From contig NZ_CAPJ01000314.1 in NCBI RefSeq assembly GCF_000331775.1, positions 1 to 6,466 of the forward strand: 6,466 nucleotides of DNA, written 5' to 3'. The position numbers were made by a program, and so were the translations under genes. Position 1 is the first letter of the stretch; the number at the start of each line of letters is the position of its first letter. The stretch comes from Xanthomonas translucens pv. translucens DSM 18974 (lineage in GTDB: Bacteria > Pseudomonadota > Gammaproteobacteria > Xanthomonadales > Xanthomonadaceae). Positions 6,099-6,466 of the stretch are shown here, in pieces. Under the pieces are notes generated by a model. That model made no database searches, was not told where the DNA came from, and saw only the letters and a program-made list of their open reading frames with translations.

Positions 6099-6466
6099 GC
6101 CCGGCGCGCCCGCTGCGGACAGCGCCGCTGCCGGTACGATCCGCCGCGACGGCACCGTGCTCGGCTTCGACGTCGGCCACCGCCGCATCGGCGTGGCCGT
6201 GGGCAGCAGCTTCGGCAGCGGCGCACGCGCCCTGGCCGTGGTCGATGTGCATGCGCAGGGGCCGGACTGGCCGGCGCTGGACCGCCTGCATGCCGAATGG
6301 CGCCCGCACGGCCTGGTGGTCGGCGATCCGCTGACCCTGGAAGGCGCCGACCAACCCAACCGCAAGCGCGCGCATGCCTTCGCCCGCGAACTCTGCGCCC
6401 GTTACACGCTGCCGGTGGTGCTGGTCGACGAGCGCTCCAGTTCGGTCGAGGCGGCCCAGCGCTTCG
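6091..6466 (+). CDS. ruvX: RuvX/YqgF family pre-16S rRNA nuclease, 3'-truncated by the window edge
   Basis: 125 codons are present before the window ends, of about 150-160 expected. YqgF/RuvX has an RNase H-like fold and trims the 5' end of pre-16S rRNA; older annotation calls it a putative Holliday junction resolvase. Visible motifs are [15 protein letters not shown] (24-38) with the first catalytic Asp at 27, [20 protein letters not shown] (75-94), and [17 protein letters not shown] (109-125) with the DER triad 113-115. About 22 residues rich in Ala and Pro precede the first strand, a longer lead than in E. coli; this could be real or reflect a downstream start such as GTG at codon 23. The ATG lies inside the end of yqgE, eight bases of overlap, with only a weak SD (AGCGGG), consistent with coupled translation. 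Confidence 0.94.
   Translation, partial: MPEPGAPAADSAAAGTIRRDGTVLGFDVGHRRIGVAVGSSFGSGARALAVVDVHAQGPDWPALDRLHAEWRPHGLVVGDPLTLEGADQPNRKRAHAFARELCARYTLPVVLVDERSSSVEAAQRF

Noticed and set aside
1..6466. Mobile element, CRISPR array, defence system or other undescribed multigene system
   Set aside because: All coding space is taken by recognisable chromosomal genes; I see no transposase, integrase, tRNA, regularly spaced repeats or toxin-antitoxin-like pair.

Overview
The window is ordinary chromosomal DNA of a high-G+C gammaproteobacterium, most likely a member of the Xanthomonadaceae (Xanthomonas or a close relative). This rests on the PilT, PilU, YqgE and RuvX sequences, the strong G/C bias at third codon positions, GGGAC-type intergenic repeats, and a foldback repeat whose 'GGGAGAAGGTGCC...GGATGAGGG...CCTCACCCCAACCCCTCTCCC' pattern I recognise from that group. 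The assignment comes from recall, not from a database search.

Layout from left to right. A 3'-truncated yggS (PLP homeostasis protein) runs leftward off the edge at 1-400. Diverging from it are pilT (489-1526) and pilU (1675-2805), the type IV pilus retraction ATPase and its accessory ATPase. They are separated by 148 bp that is bracketed by an inverted pair of GGGAC repeats. After pilU comes a 255-bp gap holding a foldback (REP/MITE-like) repeat. Next is a leftward two-gene unit: a large multi-pass membrane protein of the DUF4153 type (3616-5424), followed 15 bp downstream by tag, DNA-3-methyladenine glycosylase I (3061-3600). Diverging from that unit is the rightward pair yqgE/algH (5532-6098) and ruvX/yqgF (6091 to the edge), which overlap by 8 bp.

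yqgE-ruvX, pilT(-pilU) and yggS are old chromosomal neighbours in gammaproteobacteria; the E. coli order yqgE-yqgF-yggR-yggS contains the same families. The DUF4153-tag pair is the lineage-specific part. pilT and pilU act together at the inner-membrane base of the pilus. The other genes are housekeeping: PLP handling, alkylation repair and 16S rRNA 5'-end maturation.

I found no mobile-element gene, tRNA, rRNA, CRISPR or defence system, and no candidate for an entirely new system. The points worth a second look are regulatory or structural: a perfect 25-bp palindrome centred between two divergent -10-like boxes at 5470-5525, the inverted repeats that frame the pilT-pilU spacer and run into the pilU ribosome-binding site, the foldback repeat after pilU, and a Ca2+-loop-like motif among four cysteines in the C-terminal domain of the DUF4153 protein.
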